This document shows, one piece after another, positions 7,703-10,152 of a DNA stretch of 10,152 nucleotides. Both the position numbers and the translations under genes were made by a program. The stretch's first letter is position 1, and every line of letters begins with the position of its first letter. A model generated the notes under the pieces. It was given only the letters and a program-made list of their open reading frames with translations, searched no databases and was not told the origin of the DNA. The DNA is taken from contig JAJYPQ010000115.1 of NCBI GenBank assembly GCA_021795255.1, forward strand, positions 1 to 10,152, written 5' to 3'. The stretch comes from Pseudomonadota bacterium (GTDB lineage Bacteria; Pseudomonadota; Gammaproteobacteria; Acidiferrobacterales; Acidiferrobacteraceae).

Positions 7703-9109
7703 ATGAAGAGGAGCGAAACACAAGAGCTCGCTGCGGGCGAATCGTTGATCGAACCGCGGCTCATAAAAGCTCATATTGCGGCAGCTGTTTTTTGGTTGAT
7801 TTATTTGATAGTGGGAGGAGGTCTACTTGTAGCGATAAAGTTTACCTGGCCGAATTTTCTCGGCAATATACCGGAACTGACGTGGGGACGATTACGATTC
7901 GTCCACACCCAAACAGTAGCTTATGGTTGGTTCGTCGATATTTTCTTAGCCGCCATTTACTACATGGTTCCTCGCCTTACCCGCGTCAAATTAGCCAGTC
8001 CCACGCTCGCTTGGTTCAACTTCTACTTCTACAACACCATGGTAGCCATGGGCATATTCCAGCTGATGGAAGGCCATAACCTCGGTGTGGTGTGGATGGA
8101 GTACCCGAGCTTCATCAATATCCTCATGCTCATATCGTACGCCGCTCTTGCCTACAACTTCTTTGCCTCCTACCTCCGGAGCCAAGAGCGAAACCTGTAC
8201 GTCTCGAGCTGGTATATGATGAGCTTTGTTATATGGGCGACGCTCAATTGGATCATGGGGGGGCTGGTGCCGGCTTATATTGCCCCCGGTATCGCAAGCG
8301 CCGTGGTCGGCGGGCTTTTCATCCACGATCTCGTGGGTCTTGTCGTCACGCCACTTGCCACCGCCATGATCTATTACTTCCTGCCGGTTATGTTACGCCG
8401 CCCCATTTACTCCCATTCGCTTTCGCTCATGGGGTTTTGGAGCCTCGCGTTCTTTTACCCACTGGTCGGTATCCACCACTATTACTACAGTCCGATACCG
8501 ATGTGGGCCCAGTACATCGCCCAAGGGACGTCGTTCATGCTGTTCTTCACCGTCTACACCGTTTTGTACAATGTGTACAAGACCATGAAGGGGCGGTGGG
8601 GCGACTTGGCGGACAACATTGCCCTGCGGTGGCTTATCGGCGGGACCGTGTTTTATCTCATGGTTTGTACTCAAGGCCCCCTGCAAGCACTGTTGGTCGA
8701 GCAGCCCCTGATCCACTTTACCGATTGGGTGATCGGCCACTCGCACATGGCGCTCCTGGGGTTCGGCACATTCGTTGCCATGGGCTTTATCCATTATGCG
8801 TGGCCGCGACTGACCGGCAATGAGCTCAACAAGTCCTTGTCGGAGTGGTCCTTCTGGCTTGCCTTCGTGGGGTGTGCTTGGATGTTCATCGATCTTTGGA
8901 TCGCGGGCCTCCTCGAGGGCTATTACTGGGGCTACGGCAAGCCCTGGATGGACTCCATTGTCCGTCTTCAGCCCTACTGGCTTAGTCGCACGCTGTCTGG
9001 CGTGATGATCCTCACCGGCTTCATTCTGGTGGCCATCAATCTCATTGTGACAGCACGCGCCAAGCAGCCGGCCACCGACAGTCCGGCCGTCCTTGCCGGT
9101 GCGAGGTAA
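7703..9109 (+). CDS. ccoN: cbb3-type cytochrome c oxidase catalytic subunit I (CcoN)
   Basis: A 468-residue multi-pass membrane protein, near the usual CcoN length, with about twelve hydrophobic helices. It is the haem-copper subunit that reduces O2 to water and pumps protons across the inner membrane. The metal ligands are present: His68 and His348 for haem b, His346 for haem b3, and His208, His258 and His259 for CuB. Tyr252 sits 44 residues after His208, the spacing of the cbb3 His-Tyr crosslink, so it is an oxidase of the C family and not a NO reductase. Ser241 and Tyr318 match K-channel positions as I align them. Gln324 replaces the usual Glu of the EGP motif, and the EYAE-type segment near 120-135 is divergent. 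The ATG at 7703 follows AGAGG with no spacing, but an in-frame TAA at 7694 bars a longer start; GGGG at 7689-7692 may serve as the ribosome-binding site. The next gene starts seven bases on. Confidence 0.92.
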   Translation: MKRSETQELAAGESLIEPRLIKAHIAAAVFWLIYLIVGGGLLVAIKFTWPNFLGNIPELTWGRLRFVHTQTVAYGWFVDIFLAAIYYMVPRLTRVKLASPTLAWFNFYFYNTMVAMGIFQLMEGHNLGVVWMEYPSFINILMLISYAALAYNFFASYLRSQERNLYVSSWYMMSFVIWATLNWIMGGLVPAYIAPGIASAVVGGLFIHDLVGLVVTPLATAMIYYFLPVMLRRPIYSHSLSLMGFWSLAFFYPLVGIHHYYYSPIPMWAQYIAQGTSFMLFFTVYTVLYNVYKTMKGRWGDLADNIALRWLIGGTVFYLMVCTQGPLQALLVEQPLIHFTDWVIGHSHMALLGFGTFVAMGFIHYAWPRLTGNELNKSLSEWSFWLAFVGCAWMFIDLWIAGLLEGYYWGYGKPWMDSIVRLQPYWLSRTLSGVMILTGFILVAINLIVTARAKQPATDSPAVLAGAR

Positions 9110-9116
9110 GAGACCC

Positions 9117-10152
9117 ATGGATGCTCATAAATTAGGCATTGAACGCGCAGTGTTCATCATGCTCGTGGCAGGTGTCGGATTCTTTTTGTTGGCCTTTATC
9201 GGTCTCGGCTTGACCCCGTGGTTCAATATCAACCACGAGCTCAAGGGCCACAAGAAAACCGAACATGTCGCCCTCCTGACACCACTGCAGCTTAAAGGCC
9301 GCCAAATCTATATAGCCAATGGCTGCTATTACTGTCATAGCCAATTCGTGCGGCCGGTGGCAGACGACCCCCTGCGCTTCGGCGCGGTCTCGAAGGCCTG
9401 GGAGTACAAGCATCAGTACCCCAATCTTTTGAGTACTCGCCGCAAGGGTCCGGATCTTACCCGGGAATCGCTCGACCATCCGGCCGATTGGGAGTACGTA
9501 CACCTCTACGACCCGCGCATGATCGCGCCTTGGTCCATAATGCCGGCCTACCATTGGATGTTTAACGGTTCGCCGGCTAAGCCCAACAAGCAAGGGCGGG
9601 CGCTAGTGGCTTATCTTGGGACGCTTGGTAAGGCGCGCGAACGCGAGATGCTGGCCAAGGGCACCCTAAAGAAGGTCTTCGTGCAGGGGATAGGTACGGT
9701 GTTGCACTACCCCTATAAGGGGGGGCGCCTCATGTCTCCCGGGTATGACCACGTGGCATATTTTCATATAGCGCCACGCATAGCCGATACCCGTTCAGCA
9801 CGCGAGCGCGGAAAGCACTTATATGCCATGGACTGTGCGAGCTGTCACGGCGCCACGGGCAACGGCAAGGGCGTGGCCGCGCAATACCTTACCCCGCGGC
9901 CGGTGCGCTTGAACGCGTTCCGCTTCCGGGCTGGGTTTGTCTATAAGGTTCTCTATTATGGACGGCCGGGCTCGGCCATGCCTTCGTGGGTACGGTCTGC
10001 GGACTCGTTTTTGACGCCCCGCGACTTGTGGAGTGTCGCCTACTACGTGCAGACCTTGCATCGTCATGCGACCGTGCCGCCGACCGCTCATGCGCCGATC
10101 GCCAAGACCGCCGCCCTGGTCAAGCTGGGCGGGGCTCAGTTCGCGACCAACT
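9117..10152 (+). CDS. CcoO-type subunit II fused to a second cytochrome c domain (3' end outside window)
   Basis: The frame is open from ATG 9117 to the window edge, 345 codons, well beyond a normal CcoO of roughly 200-240 residues. Residues 11-32 are a membrane anchor. Residues about 50-171 are a CcoO-like domain with haem c motif C70-Y-Y-C-H74 in GCYYCHSQFVRP, the GPDL motif, and axial-type Met142 in MPAYHW. After a linker (about 172-226), residues about 227-318 form a class I cytochrome c with C240-A-S-C-H244, GATGNGKG and axial Met288 in GSAMPSW. The second domain resembles those of CcoP. It would pass electrons from periplasmic donors to the b haems of CcoN. GAGG at 9103-9106 precedes the ATG by ten bases. 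The remaining 3' sequence, and any separate ccoP or ccoQ, lie outside. A tail beyond residue 345 could add further domains. Confidence 0.85.
   Translation, partial: MDAHKLGIERAVFIMLVAGVGFFLLAFIGLGLTPWFNINHELKGHKKTEHVALLTPLQLKGRQIYIANGCYYCHSQFVRPVADDPLRFGAVSKAWEYKHQYPNLLSTRRKGPDLTRESLDHPADWEYVHLYDPRMIAPWSIMPAYHWMFNGSPAKPNKQGRALVAYLGTLGKAREREMLAKGTLKKVFVQGIGTVLHYPYKGGRLMSPGYDHVAYFHIAPRIADTRSARERGKHLYAMDCASCHGATGNGKGVAAQYLTPRPVRLNAFRFRAGFVYKVLYYGRPGSAMPSWVRSADSFLTPRDLWSVAYYVQTLHRHATVPPTAHAPIAKTAALVKLGGAQFATN

Noticed and set aside
8092..8823. A 243-codon plus-strand frame inside ccoN
   Set aside because: It is an out-of-frame shadow of ccoN, rich in Arg, His and Pro, with no supporting motif.
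8393..9118. A 241-codon minus-strand frame opposite ccoN
   Set aside because: It overlaps all the haem-ligand helices of ccoN; the translation is low-complexity and lacks any recognisable domain or ribosome-binding site.
9132..9593. A 153-codon minus-strand frame opposite the CcoO-like gene
   Set aside because: The plus strand encodes an unambiguous CxxCH cytochrome domain through the same bases.

Overview
The window looks like chromosomal DNA from a GC-rich gammaproteobacterium. The gene order surE-pcm-nlpD-rpoS is a well-known gammaproteobacterial/betaproteobacterial arrangement. The Pcm, NlpD, RpoS and AlaC products read like close relatives of the E. coli and Pseudomonas proteins. A divergent cbb3-type terminal oxidase follows, so an aerobic or microaerobic chemolithotroph (for example an Acidiferrobacter-like sulfur or iron oxidiser) is possible. 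That genus-level idea is a guess and is not shown by the sequence.

Layout. (1) Bases 1-3373, plus strand: the 3' end of an unrecognised gene, then surE, pcm, nlpD and rpoS. Junctions are 3 nt (fragment/surE), ATGA (surE/pcm), TAGTG (pcm/nlpD) and 20 nt (nlpD/rpoS), so this is one tightly packed stress and stationary-phase operon. (2) Bases 3396-3788, minus strand: a small Mth938-like (DUF498) protein convergent with rpoS. (3) A 146-bp divergent intergenic region. (4) Bases 3935-7519, plus strand: alaC-hom-thrC, an amino-acid biosynthesis operon with overlapping or Shine-Dalgarno-coupled junctions and no thrB. (5) Bases 7520-7702: a 183-bp leader with a promoter-like element, several orphan Shine-Dalgarno-like runs and tiny ORFs. 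(6) Bases 7703-10152: ccoN, then a gene that joins a CcoO-type monoheme subunit to a second cytochrome c domain. The second gene runs off the window.

How the genes work together. SurE (nucleotidase), Pcm (isoaspartyl repair), NlpD (amidase activator at the division septum) and RpoS form a survival module; rpoS in such clusters is often also transcribed from inside nlpD. AlaC makes alanine from pyruvate and glutamate. Hom and ThrC perform the homoserine-forming and threonine-forming steps, with homoserine kinase presumably encoded elsewhere. CcoN and the CcoO-cytochrome c fusion form the core of a terminal oxidase.

Most unusual content: the fused diheme CcoO-like subunit, a CcoN with Gln where the family usually has a conserved Glu in the EGP motif, an NlpD whose LytM domain has lost nearly all zinc ligands, and the structured leader before ccoN. 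No CRISPR array, insertion sequence, tRNA or rRNA was seen.
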